The notes beneath the pieces are model-generated. The model was not told the DNA's origin and ran no database searches. It was given only the letters and a program-made list of their open reading frames with translations. From Accumulibacter sp. (lineage in GTDB: Bacteria > Pseudomonadota > Gammaproteobacteria > Burkholderiales > Rhodocyclaceae), in the NCBI GenBank assembly GCA_031264825.1, contig JAISDL010000173.1, positions 1-5,029 on the forward strand: DNA of 5,029 nucleotides. The letters are read 5' to 3'. A program made the translations under genes and the position numbers. Numbering within the stretch: the stretch's first letter is position 1; every line of letters starts with the position of its first letter. This document shows, one piece after another, positions 5,018-5,029 of this stretch.

Positions 5018-5029
5018 ATGGTTTTTCTC
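5018..5029 (+). CDS. Possible start of a rightward gene (MVFL...), cut by the window edge
   Basis: ATG at 5018 has AGGA at 5005-5008 with 9 nt between, and lies about 35 nt downstream of the TTGACA/GATACT promoter. Only four codons are visible, so the product cannot be identified. The call rests on promoter, ribosome binding site and start codon lining up. Confidence 0.4.

Overview
The window looks like chromosomal DNA of a GC-rich Gram-negative proteobacterium. An outer-membrane TonB-dependent receptor, an RquA rhodoquinone enzyme and a secreted retropepsin-like protease of a type I associate with Betaproteobacteria point that way. The class-level placement is an impression from gene content, not a test. 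RquA implies that the cell makes rhodoquinone and probably respires fumarate when oxygen is low.

Left edge (1-313, minus strand): the 5' end of a TonB-dependent siderophore receptor. A well-placed Shine-Dalgarno and ATG lie upstream, but an uninterrupted run of 11 G (coding strand) sits between the start codon and the signal peptide. With 11 G the start is out of frame with the receptor; with 9 or 12 it would be in frame. This is the layout of a phase-variable (slipped-strand) gene caught in the OFF state, and is the most interesting feature here. A homopolymer sequencing error is the main alternative.

Intergenic region (314-853): no convincing gene. It holds a 100-bp inverted-repeat structure, a Fur-box-like palindrome and a consensus -10 hexamer ahead of rquA.

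Centre (854-2980, plus strand): a compact three-gene operon of rquA, a signal-peptide-bearing retropepsin-like aspartic protease (31-bp gap, strong Shine-Dalgarno), and a CoA-pyrophosphatase-type NUDIX hydrolase that overlaps the protease stop by 4 bp and starts with TTG. The NUDIX protein begins with a Ser/Cys-rich segment encoded by a degenerate 9-bp tandem repeat.

Right half (4845-3003, minus strand): a DOMON-like protein followed, 70 bp later, by a NamZ/DUF1343 family protein (exo-beta-N-acetylmuramidase family) without a signal peptide. The NamZ-type gene converges on the NUDIX gene with only 22 bp between them. At the right edge, back-to-back sigma70-like promoters appear to drive the DOMON-like gene leftwards and a new gene starting at 5018 rightwards.

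No rRNA, tRNA, CRISPR array or intact insertion sequence was seen.
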